This document shows, one piece after another, positions 11,110-23,831 of a stretch of 64,000 nt of DNA. The DNA is from Ottelia alismoides (lineage: Eukaryota > Streptophyta > Magnoliopsida > Alismatales > Hydrocharitaceae): positions 62,001-126,000 of the forward strand of contig JAZKJV010000600.1 in assembly GCA_037367405.1 (NCBI GenBank). Direction: 5' to 3'. Under the pieces are notes generated by a model. That model had not been told where the DNA came from. It saw only the letters and a program-made list of their open reading frames with translations, and searched no databases. The first letter of the stretch is position 1. Each line of letters begins with the position of its first letter. A program made the translations under genes and the position numbers.

Positions 11110-12210
11110 ATGATGGGTAGACGCTCTCTTAGGCAGCCTCTGGCTGCACCGCTTTCGGGCACGTCTACCCAGTCATCTAGGTTGGCCCGCGAGAGCCGAG
11201 ACCAGTTATCCGAGCCCGAGTATGATTCCGCCATGTTCCCCCTCGACCCCCTTTCTTTCGGTTCTAAGAGATATGAGCCAGAGGAGAGACTCACAGATTT
11301 GACAGCACCTGAGTTTGGCTCGTTTGATTTTGCAGACGCCATGGCCGACAGTTCTGAGGATCGCTCTCGTCAGCCTGAGCACTTCGTATTGGATCAGGGA
11401 GCGATCAACTCCACCCTGATCGCCTCTTTAGAGACCATCCAGCAGCAGTTGAGAGATCAGGGAGCTTTCATGCTCGACATGAGGAGAGAGATGGAGCAGA
11501 TGCGAGCAGAGCGCGAGGAGCGCAGAGAGGGACCGAGGATTCCAGAGGATGCAGATGCAGCAGCCGCAGCAGCAGCCGCAGCCGCGGCTGGAGGACCACC
11601 GAGACCGATGCGGGAGTTGCACAATCCCGGATCGACGCTGACGCACCACTGGGTCGTACTTCCAGCCATCATGGGGGACTTCAAGTTCCCCCCGAACACC
11701 TTGCAGCTACTCCCCCGCTTCCACGGGCTCGCGACTGAGGAGCCCCATCTCCACCTCCAGGAGTTTCTGATGACTTGCAGCACTATCCACGACCGTCAGG
11801 TGGACCAGGATACGATCAGGATGATCGCCTTCCCCTTCTCCCTAGCAGACAGAGCAGCCACCTGGCTGAAGCATTTGGGGAAGTTTGTTTACACCTGGGA
11901 GCAGCTCCGCACCGAGTACTTGAACAAGTACTATCCACTCGGGCGGACCAATGCAGCGAGGGCCATGATCAGCAACTTCTCCATGCTCCCCAACGAGCAA
12001 TTCCATGAGGCATGGGAGAGGTTTCGTGAGCTTACTAACCGATGCCCGCACCATGATATCTCGAAGCCGAACCTTGTGCAGAGCTTCTTCAGCGGGCTGA
12101 CACCAGAGCTCCATGGCTTAGTGAATGCTTCTTGTGGCGGGTCCTATTTCGCCAAGGATCACGACCAGGTCTGGGCCATCTACGAGGAGATGGCCGAGAA
12201 CTATATGTGA
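11110..12210 (+). pseudogene. gag: gag of element A (capsid domain), truncated by frameshift
   Basis: This 366-codon frame starts MMGRRSLRQPL, the same start as in B. The N-terminal third is acidic and polar with an Ala tract near residues 155-165. The second half is a Retrotrans_gag-type capsid domain of the Athila kind, with conserved text such as FPFSLADRAATWLKHL, FHEAWERFRELTNRCPHH and FFSGLTPEL. No CCHC zinc knuckle is seen. Compared with B, one G is missing near 12207 (ATGTGATG against ATGGTGATG), which creates a TGA after ENYM. The following sequence continues in another frame. In the intact parent this would build the particle in the cytoplasm. Confidence 0.88.
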
Positions 12211-14563
12211 TGTCCCAGACCCGGTTGTATACTCAGGGCAGACCCCAGCAGCAGCCAGGACCTGTGCAGTACCAGAGGATAGCACGGGTTGATGCCGGTC
12301 CATCCAGTTCATCCGCATTAGCAGCAGCACAGGCAGAGTCATCCGCTGCGGATATGGGTATTATCAGCGAGAAGTTGGACCGCATGGAGCTGATCGAGAA
12401 GAAGCAGCGCCAGGGCATCATTCAGATGGAGCAGATGGCACAGACTCTGAGCGACATGAAGACCCAGCTCATGTGTCTCCAGGAGGCACAGACGGCTTCA
12501 CAGCCCCGTCTTCAGTCGCGAGACGATACCAGCGGCAGCTGCAGCTCGTCCCAGCGCTCCAGCTCCTTTCAGCAGCCTAGACAGGTTCACCTTGTACAGG
12601 CAGAGCCGTACCAGCCGCAACAGCCCTCTTACCAGTCACCACCATCTCCAAACCTGCAGATGGTGGTATACCAGCCGGATCAGCCTCTGGCAGTACTCCC
12701 GCCAGCCCAGTACGACGTCGAGCCGTTGATGGATGTCAACGGGATTTGGTATGACCGTCCTCAGCCAGGGATCCGACGAGACCATCCCGGATTCAGGTGG
12801 GGGAATGGAGGTACCCAGCCCTAGCAGCAGCCATCTGGCCAAGGAGGCCAGTATAGCCAGCAGAGAGATCACCAGCAGCAGCAGCTCCCAGTTTACCAGT
12901 CACAGCCACAGTCATCCTTCGTTCCTCGTCCCTATCAGCAGCAGGGACAGTCTTGGAGACGTGAGCAGCAGGCTCACCAGCCACACCAGCAGCACCCTCC
13001 TTCTTACCCCTCTCACCAGCAGCAGCACCAGTTCCAGCAGCCTCATCACCAGAGAGGCTACCCGTCGGGCTCCCACGAGAGCCCTGTTTTGGATGACATA
13101 GCCCGCCTCCTCACGGACCAGCAGGCTACCTTCAGGCGGGAGATGGACGAGTTCCGCCAGGAGATGCGGGACATCGTGAGAGGGAAGGCCGCCATTCCTG
13201 CCCAGATTGAGCCGAATCCCAACAGCCTGAAGCGGAAGTCTGAGCAGGTAGCTTACACTGAGCACGCCATTCCTAGTGATCCATTTGTTGATAAATCTTC
13301 GGATCTGTTTGATGCTGATTTTGTTACGCTTAGGAGCGGTAGGACACCAGCAGGCGGAGGGCACCTCGTCTGAGCTACACCATGAGGACACATCCGGGGC
13401 GCCAGATGAGGAGGAGGAGAGCGGTACTGAGGCCGCTCATGACGATGATTGTGGTACTGATGCCACCAAGGATGATGATCCCACCGGCGGTGCTGAGGCC
13501 GTCGCTTTACCAGTTCGAGGAGGTGGTACTTGCCACCAGAGTAGCCGAGCCAGCACGCGGTACTGAGGCCGCGAGACGTCTAGCAGAGCTAGCCCGTGGT
13601 GGTACTGAGGCCACCGGTGTTCATTTTGAGAGAGATGTTGTTTTTCCTTCTGTTGATGTATCTCAGAACACTGTTTTGAATAAAGGAAAAGGTTTAGTTT
13701 CTTCTGGTCCCACTGTGGTGATTGATGTATGTGCGGATCCGGCCGTCGAGCCGTCTAGACCTCTTCCTAGTCCTTCATCTGAGAAGGACCCTGTGATCCC
13801 CTTCCCTAGAGCCCTTCTGATGGGGAAGGGGAAGAAAAGAGACAAAGACCCAAAAAAGAGAGAGCAGGAGGAGTTCAGCCAGAGCATCATTGATCGATTT
13901 CACATACAGCTGACCCTTCAGGAGGCTTTGCAGCACATCCCCCTTCTTTAGCGATCTTTGAGAGATAGGACCACAGTCAGGAGGAGGAGGAGGAACCATC
14001 ATTCAGAGATACATGTGCTGACGAAAGCCACGTGCTTCGCGATCCAGAACCGTCTGCCGGCTAAGAGGCCAGATTCAGGAGCCCCGTATGTCAGATGTCA
14101 GATTAGTGAGCAGAGGTTCGACTGGACTCTATTGGATAGCTGATCGTCTATCATCCTCCTTCCAGCAGCCCTTCTCGACCGCTTCGAGTTGGGCACTCTT
14201 CGACAGAGCAGGACAGTCCTTCAGTTTGCTGATCGATCTGTCAAGAGGCCGAAGGGGTTGTTGCGAGACATTATCGTCACGATTCAGGGCATGCAATTCC
14301 CCGTGGACTTCGTAGTATTGGACATGGAGATCCCTGATTCAGTGGCCGATACCCCCATCATCCTCGGTCGTCCGTTCTTGGCCACAACCAAGGCGGTGAC
14401 TGATCATGATAGCGGGAAGGTATACTTTCGTGTCGAGGGCGAGAGTGTATAAATAGAGACGGTCGAGGACTACAGAGCCAGAGAGAGAGCATGCTCAGAG
14501 ACCAGCACAGATACAGAGCAGCTGACCGACGCCGGGCTAGACATCCACCCGGACTGTGATTTT
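12211..14563 (+). pseudogene. pol: Gln-rich linker and protease part of A, several stops and frameshifts
   Basis: Homologous to residues 1-~750 of the B polyprotein. It holds a Gln/Pro/Ser-rich segment, a segment with repeated GGTEA-like units, a Lys-rich stretch (about 13820-13870) and the aspartic protease. Visible lesions against B are TAG at 12822-12824 (Gln codon in B), a frameshift near 13355, TAG at 13949-13951, TGA at 14141-14143 and TAA at 14450-14452. The 14141 change converts the Gly of the catalytic DSG triad to a stop. Most are single transitions at CAG or CAA codons. Confidence 0.85.
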
Positions 14564-16699
14564 GTGATCACAGATGATGAGGCAGCATGGGCAGACCCTT
14601 CCGCACAGGCCATCCTCTCATTTCCAGACACCAATGATGCAAAGATGACAGCAGAGGAGAGCTTGGAGAGCACAGCCCTGGTCCAGGATACTACAGAGGC
14701 AGCAGAGCCGGTTCTCGACCGCGACACGGTTCTTAGTGATGGTGGTACTGAGGCCACCTTGTGTGATGGTGGTACTGATGCCACCTTGTTTGATGCAGAT
14801 CCCTCGGATTCAGAGTCTGATTGGGCAGATTGTGATGATCAGATGCCAGACCTGAGTCCACCAGAGCCTACAGATGAGGAGGAGGTAGAGGCAGAGCAGA
14901 TCAGAGACAACACAGTTGAGCAGCCTTCTCCAGATCCAGTTTGCGAGGGCTCGTATTCTTTCTCCCAGGCAGATTTGGCAGATTTAGCAACATTCACGCA
15001 CCTTCTTTCGAGGTCAGATTTGCCAGCACCCAGCTGTCCAGAGCTGAAGCCGCTCCCTACTTCGCTGAAGTATCGGTTCCTTGCGGGTGAACCTGAGATG
15101 TACCTAGTCATCATCTCCGCCGATCTGACTAGAGAGCAAGAATCCCGTTTGATGGGGGTTCTTGAAAAGAACCGCAAGGCAATCGGATGGAGCGTAGCAG
15201 ATCTCCATGGGATTAGTCCATCAGTATGCTCCCACCATATTTATCTCAAGGAGGGGGCGAAGCCATCGCGTGAGTTCCAGCGGCGGCTGAACCCCAACCT
15301 GAGAGAGGTCGTGATGAAGGAAATATCAAAATGGTGGAGTGCAGATTTTATTTATCCCATTTCCGACTCCAAGTGGGTCAGCCCCTTGCATGTGGTGCCC
15401 AAGAAGACGGGCATCACGACAGTGATCAGTGAGTCGGGAGAGGAGATTGCTACACGAGTACCCACCTCTTGGAGGGTCTGTGTTGACTACAGGAGACTCA
15501 ACCAGGCCACCAAGAAGGACTATTTCCCCCTGCCTTTTATTGACCAGATCATTGAGAGACTGGTAGGGAAGAGCCATTATTGCTTCCTGGATGGGTACTC
15601 GGGCTACAACCAGGTGGCCATCGCTCCTGAGGATCAGGAAAAGACCACCTTTACCTGTCCCTTTGGTACATACGCCTTTCGACGCATGCCATTTGGGCTA
15701 TGCAATGCCCCTGCGACTTTTCAGAGGTGCATGCTGTCGATCTTTTCGGACATGGTAGGGGAGTGTTTGGAGGTCTTCATGGACGATTTCTCGGTCTACG
15801 GCGACGGATTTGACTCCTGTCTTGACTGCCTAGACCGAGTACTACAGCGATGTATTGAGTACCATTTGGTTCTATCTTGGGAGAAGAGTCACTTCATGGT
15901 GACTCAAGGGACGGTGCTTGGCCATATCATCTCCAACAGGAGCATGGAGGTTGATCCGGCCAAGGTTGATGTCATTAGAAAACTCGCACCGCCGTCCAAT
16001 TTGAGGCAGCTACGGTCATTCCTGGGGCACGTTGGTTTTTATCGGAGATTTATTCAGGATTTCAGCAGGATTACCCGGCCGTTGACTGACCTCTTGACGA
16101 AAGACACCGAGTTCCTTGTCGATGACAAGTGTCTTTCGTCCTTTGCGACTCTCCAGCAGTGTGTGATTGAGGCCCCTGTCCTCCAGCCGCCCGATTGGTC
16201 TCTCCCATTCGAGATCATGACGGATGCCTCCGATTTTGCCGTAGGGGCAGTGCTGGGACAGAGGAGGGATGGAGTTCCATTTGCTATCCACTACGCTAGC
16301 CGCACATTGGATTCCGCCCAGCGGAATTACACGGTCACAGAGAAGGAGATGCTAGCCGTAGTGTTCGCCCTAGATAAGTTTCGATCTTATATCATTGGAT
16401 CTAGAGTGACCCTGTACACAGATCACACCGCCATCAGGTACCTCATGGCAAAGAAGGATGCCAAGGCCAGACTTACTAGATGGATCCTTCTACTCCAGGA
16501 GTTCGACATTGAGATCAAAGATAAGCCTGGAGTCAAGAATGTGGTGGCGGATCACCTCTCCCGTATAGAGCAGCCTGAGGAGTCTAAGCAGATAGATCCC
16601 ATTTGTGAGACCTTCTCAGATGAGGCGATCCTTGCTATTGCCTCACTCCCGTGGTATGCTGATATTGTGAACTTTCTCGTTGTTGGGAAAGTCCCATAA
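14564..16699 (+). pseudogene. pol: Reverse transcriptase and RNase H region of A
   Basis: This 711-codon open stretch has an acidic linker and then an RT of Athila type. Landmarks are [49 protein letters not shown] and the catalytic box [12 protein letters not shown] at about 15770-15805. RNase H follows with [36 protein letters not shown] and [10 protein letters not shown], ending ...[10 protein letters not shown]. The catalytic residues are present, so this part alone looks intact. The frame ends at TAA 16697-16699, where B has a Gln codon. Because the upstream and downstream frames are broken, the element cannot make a complete polyprotein by itself. Confidence 0.93.
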
Positions 16700-17932
16700 G
16701 ATTGGCCCAAGCAGAGGCTTGAGACCTTCCTTGCGAAGGCCAAGTCCTACCACTAAGAGGATCCCATCCTTTACCACGAAGGAGGAGATACCGTCTGGTG
16801 TCGGTGCATTCCTCAGGAGGAACACCATAGCGTCCTCACTTACTGCCACAAGCTTGAGGCAGGAGGACAACATTCTAGGAGGAGAACGGCACAGAAAGTG
16901 CTCCAATCCGGCTTGTGGTGGCCTATCCTCTTCAAGGATTCTGATGAGTTCGTGAAGAGGTGTACTGACTGTCAGAGGATGGGCACTTGTGGACAACGTG
17001 ATATGATGCTGATGCAGCCCATTCACTTCTGTGAGGTTTTTGACGCATGGGGCATCGATTTCATGGGTCCATTCCCTAAGAGTCAGGGATTTGAGTACAT
17101 TCTGTTGGCCATGGATTATGTTAGTCGTTGGGTTGAGGCTATCCCCGCCCGAGCCGCTGATGCGAGGACAATATGCAGATTTTTGAGGAAGCACATCATC
17201 ACGCGGTTCGGGGTTCCACGAGTTCTGATTTCTGATGGGGGGTCTCATTTCATCAACGACCAGGTGAAGGCCCTTGCTAGCGAGTTCGTTATAGACCATC
17301 GTGTTGCTACACCTTACCATCCACAGACGAATGGTCTAGCCGAGGTGTCGAATAGGGAGATCAAGACTATACTGCAGAAAGTCGTCCGCCCTGACCGAAA
17401 GAATTGGTCACAACTTTTGGACTCGGTCTTGTGGGCATATAGGACGTATTTCAAGACACCATTGGGCACATCTCCCTTTCGCCTCGTTTATGGCAAGCCG
17501 TGCCATTTGCCTGTTGAGTTGAGGCACAGGTCACTATGGGCAGTTACAGATATTCTTATGGATCCAGATGGTGTAGGAGATCAGAGGAGGGCAGAGTTAG
17601 CAGCCCTGGAGGAGTTGAGAGATACAACTTTCTCAAACAGCCTACATTATAAGGAGAAAGTGAAGGAGTGGCATGATTCTCACATCAGCCACAAGCATTT
17701 TGAGATTGGACAGAGAGTATGGCTGTTTGATGCGAGGCTTCGTTTGTTTCCAGGGAAGCTACAGAGCAAGTGGAAGGGACCCTACTTAGTTAGAAAGGTA
17801 CACGACAACGGTAGTATTGATATATCCGAGTTGTCTTCTGAGAGTACCTTTCGAGTGAACGGCCAGCGGCTCAAGCCATTTCTAGATCATGAGCCGCGGC
17901 TCGCTGATCTTGCCCCTATTCATTTTGCGTGA
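16700..17932 (+). pseudogene. pol: Integrase region of A
   Basis: After two stops (16697-16699, and TAA at 16755-16757 where B has a Trp codon) the frame is open from about 16898. The zinc-binding N-terminus is partly before this point (CTDCQRMG visible). The D,D(35)E core is present: WGIDFMGPFP, LISDGGSHFI, then NGLAEVSNRE. A GPYLVRKV motif near the C-terminus resembles the GPY/F module of Gypsy integrases. The frame ends at a TGA after PIHFA, the same end as in B. In an active copy this enzyme would insert the cDNA into nuclear DNA, leaving 5-bp duplications as seen here. Confidence 0.9.
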
Positions 17933-18063
17933 GATGTGGTCTTTGACTCACATCCAATGCATCTCACGCCTGAGTTTCACTGATCGCTCGCCTTGTATAG
18001 ATCCAGATGTCTATATCACCACATTCTTTAGTCCCACATCCCTTTCTTCATCTTTGATTATGT

Positions 18064-18100
18064 TATACTTAGGGTGCACTTTACCCTAAGTATAGGGGGG
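18064..18100 (+). other. PPT-like hairpin 1 of element A
   Basis: Arms TATACTTAGGGT (18064-18075) and ACCCTAAGTATA (18083-18094) pair perfectly around a 7-nt loop and are followed by six G. The 3' arm plus G run gives CTAAGTATAGGGGGG, almost the same word as the true polypurine tract (37646-37658). The homologue in B is 23832-23864. Confidence 0.85.
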
Positions 18101-18151
18101 ATGTGAGACCTTCGGGTATTTCTTTTGTTTCTTTCTACCCCTGTTTTGCTA

Positions 18152-18190
18152 CCCATACTTAGGGACATTTCACCCTAAGTATGGGGGGGG
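18152..18190 (+). other. PPT-like hairpin 2 of element A
   Basis: Arms CCCATACTTAGGG (18152-18164) and CCCTAAGTATGGG (18173-18185) pair over 13 bp, and the G run continues to 18190. In B (23742-23775) the third pair is T-A instead of C-G, a compensated change. Element B is inserted directly after it, at 18195. Confidence 0.85.
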
Positions 18191-18194
18191 TAGA

Positions 18195-21100
18195 TGATCG
18201 CCGCCCAAATGACAGAGGTAAAAGGTCTAAAGAAATAAATCACAATGTCGTTGCGACCTCAATCACTCGGGCTGAGTAAATCAAGAAAAAATAATCAACC
18301 ACTCGAATAAGATAAAATCAAGCAAGCACAAGAAAGAGCGGTCTAGCTATTGGGTTTAACCTGGTATAGCTCCCAGGGTCGAACTCAAGGAGCACAGATT
18401 GGCCTTGCGGCCTACGATGTAGTCAAGTATCCAAGGAAGTCTTTTTTAAGGTTTTTATTTGTTTTTATATTTTTTTTAGATTTTTTAATGAGTGAGAAAA
18501 TGAGAGAATGTAAATACAAGGGGACTTCAACAATTTATACAAGACACACAAATGATGCAAAAATTCCAGAAAAATTGGTTTTTATGTTTTAAATGTTTTT
18601 TACTGTTTTTTGGTGAATTTTTGGAATTTTTCTAATGAATAAAATATTTATTAAAAATCAAACAAGGCAAGAAACAATGGGTACTGTCCAGCAAGGTTAG
18701 AAACTCAAAAATAAAATATTTAAGAGCTTCAAACAACCCTGGAGGTAATTTTCCTATAATCTATGAAGAACAAGGAAAGTTTAGGCACCCTAATTATTGT
18801 TTTTGGATTTTTAATTTATTTACTACAATTTTTATGAGTTTTTAGGGTTTTTTCAATTTTTAGGGTTTTTAAGTAATGAAAAGTAGCCAAAATTGGCTAG
18901 AAAATCAAGCAAACAGTAAACAACAATGTCTAATTTTTTTGGAATTTTTGGTGAAGTTTTTATATTTTTTTGGTATTTTTAAAGTCAAACAGTAGCAAAA
19001 ATAGGGGTTTTTGAATTTTTAAAAATAATAAATGAAATCAGAAATGTCCCCAAAAATCATAGAAATTCCTACACCATGGCAGGAGCCATGTGTCAAAATT
19101 TCATTGGATTTGGAGGTCGTTTGATATTTTATTCAAAAATAAAGATGGGGCACTGTGCACAGGGACCTAAGTGCAAATACCCAAAAGTTCTGGGGTCCTG
19201 GTGCAAAATACCCAAGAAGTCACGTGCCAAGCACGTGTCTGGGGCACACAGGGACCTAAATGTAATAAAAATAAGTTCCGAGGGCTTATTGGTAACAAGT
19301 ACCAAAAGTCCAGGGGCTTATATGCAATTTACCCAAAATAATTCGCACATGTACAAAATCAATGCTCACAGGGGTATATTTGCAAATAAACGAAACATTT
19401 CATGCATTCATTAACATTCCAGAACTACAGGGCAAGATATGCAAATAACCCAACAAAACACGTGCCAAAGCACGTGGGTCTCTACTGGCAGGGGTATAAA
19501 TGTAATTAAAATAAAGCGCGAGGTCCTTGATGCAAATTACCCAGAAAATAAACAACTAGAATTGAAAATTACAGGACTGAACTGAAATAAGACAAACAGA
19601 GGGGGGTCTATGATATTTACCCCTTTATTAATAGCGACGGCCCAGATGATGACGCGTGGATGATCGGACGGCGGAGAACAAACGCGCCCTTGACTATGGA
19701 AGCGCTGGGCTGATCCGACGGCTGGCGTGTGTCCACGTGGTTGATCGGACGGTGCAGATGCGATGTGGCTCTTCGAAGGCAACCGAGCTCAGATCGGGTG
19801 GTCGAGGTTCACCCACGTGTGTAATCGGACGGCTGAGAGACGTCGTGGCTTAACCTCGCTGCTCAACGGCCCAGATGAGATCCTCAGATGGATCGACGGC
19901 TGCTGCTCCTCCTCAGATGAACGGCTAGGATAAGAACTGGAGCGAGGCCTTCATCGGACGGCTCTGGGAGGTCCTCAAAGAACTGATGGCCGGCGAACTT
20001 CGCCGGCCTCGTGAAGGTGTCTCCTCCCTCCTCTGCTGCGCCTGAAGGTCGGAGAAGCTCCGGCGTGAAGTTGCGCAACTGCTGGTGGTGGCCAAGGGCC
20101 CAACCGAGCCCTGGAGGGGCTCCGGCGAGGCTTATGGCTCGAAGCTCCTGGCTGAACTGGGAAGGAGGCTCAGACACCTCCTTTGGACCTGCAAAATGGT
20201 CAAGAAGCTTCGCGGGTCGAGGGCAAAGTGCCTCGACCCGGTTAGGTGGCGTGAAGGTGGACGGTGGTGCGTGGTGAACGAGCTCCGGCGAAGCGACGGC
20301 GAGGGAGCTCGAATCCCAGATCCTGTGCGATCTGGGTTGAGTGAAGGGGTGAAGAAGGTGCGTGAGGAGGTTGCGAAGGTGCTGATCGGGTCGGATTGGC
20401 CGATGGGTTATCGGAGTGGCCGGAATCGGAGAGATGCGTCGGAGATGAGGTTTGGGCGTAATCGGAAATTAGGCTAAACTAGAAGGAACTAAAGCTACCT
20501 GGTGGCTGAAGTAGACTGGGCTGGAGCGTGGCTATCTCCTGGTCGTAGCTTCGAAGGGCGTCAAGGCCTGAAGCTCGGTGCTCGACGCTGGCGGCGGAGC
20601 AAGAACGGCGAAGGTCGCCGGATCGATGGTATCACTCCCTCACCTCACTGCAACACGGGCAAAAGCTTGCTGTCACTCTCCCCTTGCCGATGGAGGTCAC
20701 TGGGAAGGAAGAGAAGGGCCAAAGATGCGGCGCGGAGGCGGCGGAGGTGATGGCTATATAGTGTGACCGGGCGATTAGGGTTGAGCGGGGACGGCGATGG
20801 AAAGTGTCGATTTGATGGCTGAAGATCCGGCGAGGGAGAGGGATGTGCGGCGAAGAATTTGGGCGCGGGGGTTGAGTGGGAGACAGCTGGAGTCGCGTGG
20901 GAAAAATCGGGGAAGAAGGCGCGGCGCGCGACGGCCAGAAAAGGAAAGAGGCGCGGGGGAGTTGACCGGGGTCAACATTCCCCCGTGGCCCAGTCAGACT
21001 CTGCCACGTGTAGCGGATTTTTGTTTTATTTTTTTAGGGTAGAAATAAGTCGAATTAAATAAAACTCAAAACATGAAATATTTTTCTTTTATTTTTTTCT

Positions 21101-21930
21101 ATTTTTTGGTGATTTTTATTTAATTTTTGGAAATAAAAATAGGTTAGCTCTATATATAGGTATATGTACACTACATGAATTTTTATTTTTGATTTTTTAT
21201 TTGTTATTTTTTTGTGTTTTTATGCTCATTTTGTATTTTATTTATTTACAAGATGAAATATGGAATAAAAGAATATTTTTATTTTATTTTTATTACTTAT
21301 ATACAAGGGTGAAATAAATAAATATATACATTTATATACATGGTATTAATACAATGTATTTTTGGTATTTTCAATTTTGTAATTTTTATTTGATTTTTGT
21401 TTTGTTTCTTTTTATTTATTTTATTTACAAAAGGTAATATAGAATATTTACAAAAAGTTTAGAAAATAAATGAATTTATTTATAGGGTTAAATAAATGCA
21501 AGAGTGTGGTTTATACACATGGTGAAAGGGACTTTTTGACTTTTTGATTTTTTTATCTTTTTATTTTGTTTTTAATAGAATATACACACAATATGTACAA
21601 GTATATTTTTGGGTGAGGAAAATATATAGTTTAATTTATTTACAAATATAAACAAGTGAGCTCCTATCTCCCTCTACTTTGGCTTTTATGCGGTCAGGCC
21701 CATGCTGAGCCCTCCCTTGGGTTAGGTTGCTCAATATTTATTCTAAATATTTCCCTCTTTTTCTTTTTGCTCTTTATTCTTTTATTTTGTGCACAAAAAC
21801 ATGCTAATTATAGGTTTTTACACAATGCATGCTTTTGGTATTTATTGGTATTTACACATATCTACATGTATTTGCAAAGGTTTTTGTAGCTAAAATAGAA
21901 GAATAAAGAGTGATGAATGGGTATTCATCA
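18195..21930 (-). repeat. 3' LTR of element B
   Basis: It ends (plus strand) ...TGATGAATGGGTATTCATCA at 21911-21930, the palindromic LTR terminus, and begins TGATCGCCGCCC at 18195. It carries the intron-like segment at 20189-20498 (minus), the TATA-like word at 20754-20761 and paired G-boxes (CACGTG at 19221, 19232, 19459 and 19471). Its open frames (for example 20085-20477) recur in the other LTR only because the LTRs are copies. I give them no coding function. Confidence 0.96.
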
Positions 21931-21943
21931 CCCCCCTATGCTT
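21931..21943 (-). other. Polypurine tract of element B
   Basis: On the minus strand AAGCATAGGGGGG abuts the 3' LTR start (TGATGAAT). It corresponds to AAGTATAGGGGGG in A (37646-37658). By the general retroelement mechanism it would prime plus-strand DNA synthesis. Confidence 0.9.
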
Positions 21944-23505
21944 AACTTTGCTAGTCCCTTAGCAAACACTTATTTGAAAAAGAAGTGAAAAAGAAAGAAA
22001 AAGAAAAAGAAAAAGAGGATGTACATGGATCAAGGTTGACTTATTAAATTTTGCCTTCATTAACTTGAAATATGGAGCTCGATCAGATCTTTGGATTATT
22101 AATGTGTCGGAACCTTATTTGGACTTAAGCCTAAAACTCAACAGCCTCCAAGTTTCACCAATCTATGGGCAAGACTCCTCAATAAACCAGATCAGAACAA
22201 GTCTACATACACAAACTCTAATGACCATGAATCTTTCCTTGCGGTGTAAGTGATATGTGGCTCCCCACCTCAGAAGTGACAAAGAAACAACCTCCCTCAA
22301 CCTGGTAACTCTAATGCCTCAGTCTAGCAACTCTTTCCTCGAGAAGCGGGGTATTCCCTTCTAAGTTCAAGTGCAACCGGCTCAAGAAGAGGGGGTAGAA
22401 GTATAGAGTTTTGGAAGCTTAGCCAGTGTAGCTAAGTCTCCCGCTGCAAGCTTCATGAGATCTAACATGATACCATAAGCTTTTGCTTTTCACTCCGGTG
22501 GGGTTATTAAATTTTCAATCCGACCCACCACTTTTTTGGAGTTCTTTTTGCATTTTTGCATTTTTTTTTTTCAACAACTTCTGTACAACATATCTACATG
22601 GTGCAGCATATATAAGAAATTTCTCCTTGAGCCAGTAGACTATCCCTCTTTTGAAGCTTTATTGCAACCCACAACTTCTGTCTTTAGCTTTCAACACCAC
22701 TAGACCAAGTTGAGGTGCACTTCCTTCACTATAAGAAGAAGAGAGGTTCCGCCTAGAAGTACTACCCTCATATGCTACCCCAAGCCAAAGGAAACTGCCT
22801 CCTCACCACCTCGTCCATGGAGAGCCATGTGTAAAGTGCAGGTGCAAGTTAAGCCATTGTCTCTGAGAGTCATGCGTGTGTTGTTAAGTGCTCTACTTAG
22901 GCTCATCAAGATGACATATGCTCATAGCCTAGTGGACTCAAAGAATTAAGTCCTTATGGACCTGAAAAGCCTTAACCCTAAGTCCTACAAGGTTCCTCTT
23001 GAAGTTAAGTGAATTAAGATCTTATTCAAGCTCCATTTCTCAATTTAATTCCAGGCTTAGTTTAAATGTCAACTCTTATCCAGGAGAAACTATATACACA
23101 TATGTACAAAAGATGCTATTTACAAATATTTTACAATCATGCAAGAATTTTGAAAAATGTTTTGAAATCATGAATGAATGATGCATGAAGTGCAAGTTTT
23201 GCAAAATGATATTTACACACATTTACACAAGATTTTTGCAAACTTTTGATTTTCAAAACATTTTGGAAAAATTTTGTACTATATACATAATTTTGATACA
23301 AAATATTTTACACAAGCTTCACACAAAAGATTTTTGAAATCATTTTTACAAAAAATACTTTATACACTAGCTATGTATGTGCACGAATAAAAGAGGTTTA
23401 TGTACATGAAAAATTTTAATTTTTGTGATTTTTAGCCATTTTATTTATTAACACACTCACACAAAGTACGAGTTATGGCTAAAGTATATATGAAATATAT
23501 ACACA

Positions 23506-23521
23506 CCCCCCCTATACTTAG
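23506..23521 (-). other. Unpaired PPT-like copy in element B
   Basis: On the minus strand this reads CTAAGTATAGGGGGGG, without the upstream complementary arm. The equivalent in A is 36053-36067. It is a fourth internal copy of the tract word. Confidence 0.8.
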
Positions 23522-23657
23522 CTCGAACGATGTCCTCAGAGTGATCAAGAGTGATGAAGAAGACATAACTCGTGCTTAGTAGAAGGGAAGTGAAAAGGAA
23601 TGGCTAAGTACAGGAACGAACAAATGAATAGAATGAGAGGAACTCGGTGGTTTCCCC

Positions 23658-23688
23658 CTATACTTAGGATTAACTAATCCTAAGTATA
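23658..23688 (-). other. PPT-like hairpin 3 of element B
   Basis: CTATACTTAGGATTA and TAATCCTAAGTATAG pair over 15 bp with a single central base, a nearly perfect palindrome. Five C on the plus strand next to it (23654-23658) are the G run on the element strand. The A homologue (35889-35915) has GGATC...GATCC where B has GGATT...AATCC, a compensated pair change. Confidence 0.85.
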
Positions 23689-23741
23689 GAAAGCTGTACA
23701 TGAAGGGAAATCCGAGTGAAGAAGATACAGAGTCTGCTCCC

Positions 23742-23775
23742 CCTATACTTAGGGTAAAATATCCCTAAGTATAGG
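23742..23775 (-). other. PPT-like hairpin 2 of element B
   Basis: Arms CCTATACTTAGGG (23742-23754) and CCCTAAGTATAGG (23763-23775) pair over 13 bp around an 8-nt loop. The homologue in A is 18152-18185. Confidence 0.85.
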
Positions 23776-23831
23776 CAGCAAAAACAAGAGCAGAAAGAAT
23801 GAAAAGAATACTCACAGGTCCGACATCCCCC

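Noticed and set aside
20085..20477. 130-codon frame in LTR B (also 33993-34385) and other 60-97-codon LTR frames
   Set aside because: They recur only because the LTRs are copies. They sit in GC-rich DNA and are not maintained in A or C.
22710..22949. 79-codon antisense frame in B's 3' region, shared with A (36628-36867)
   Set aside because: Antisense extra genes exist in some Tat-type elements, but here I count about 8 amino-acid-changing against 4 silent differences between copies, with no domain. It looks like conserved DNA, not a conserved protein.
23742..23775. Telomere-like CCCTAA words in the hairpins
   Set aside because: They are single CCCTAAG units inside the PPT-like repeat, not tandem telomere repeats.
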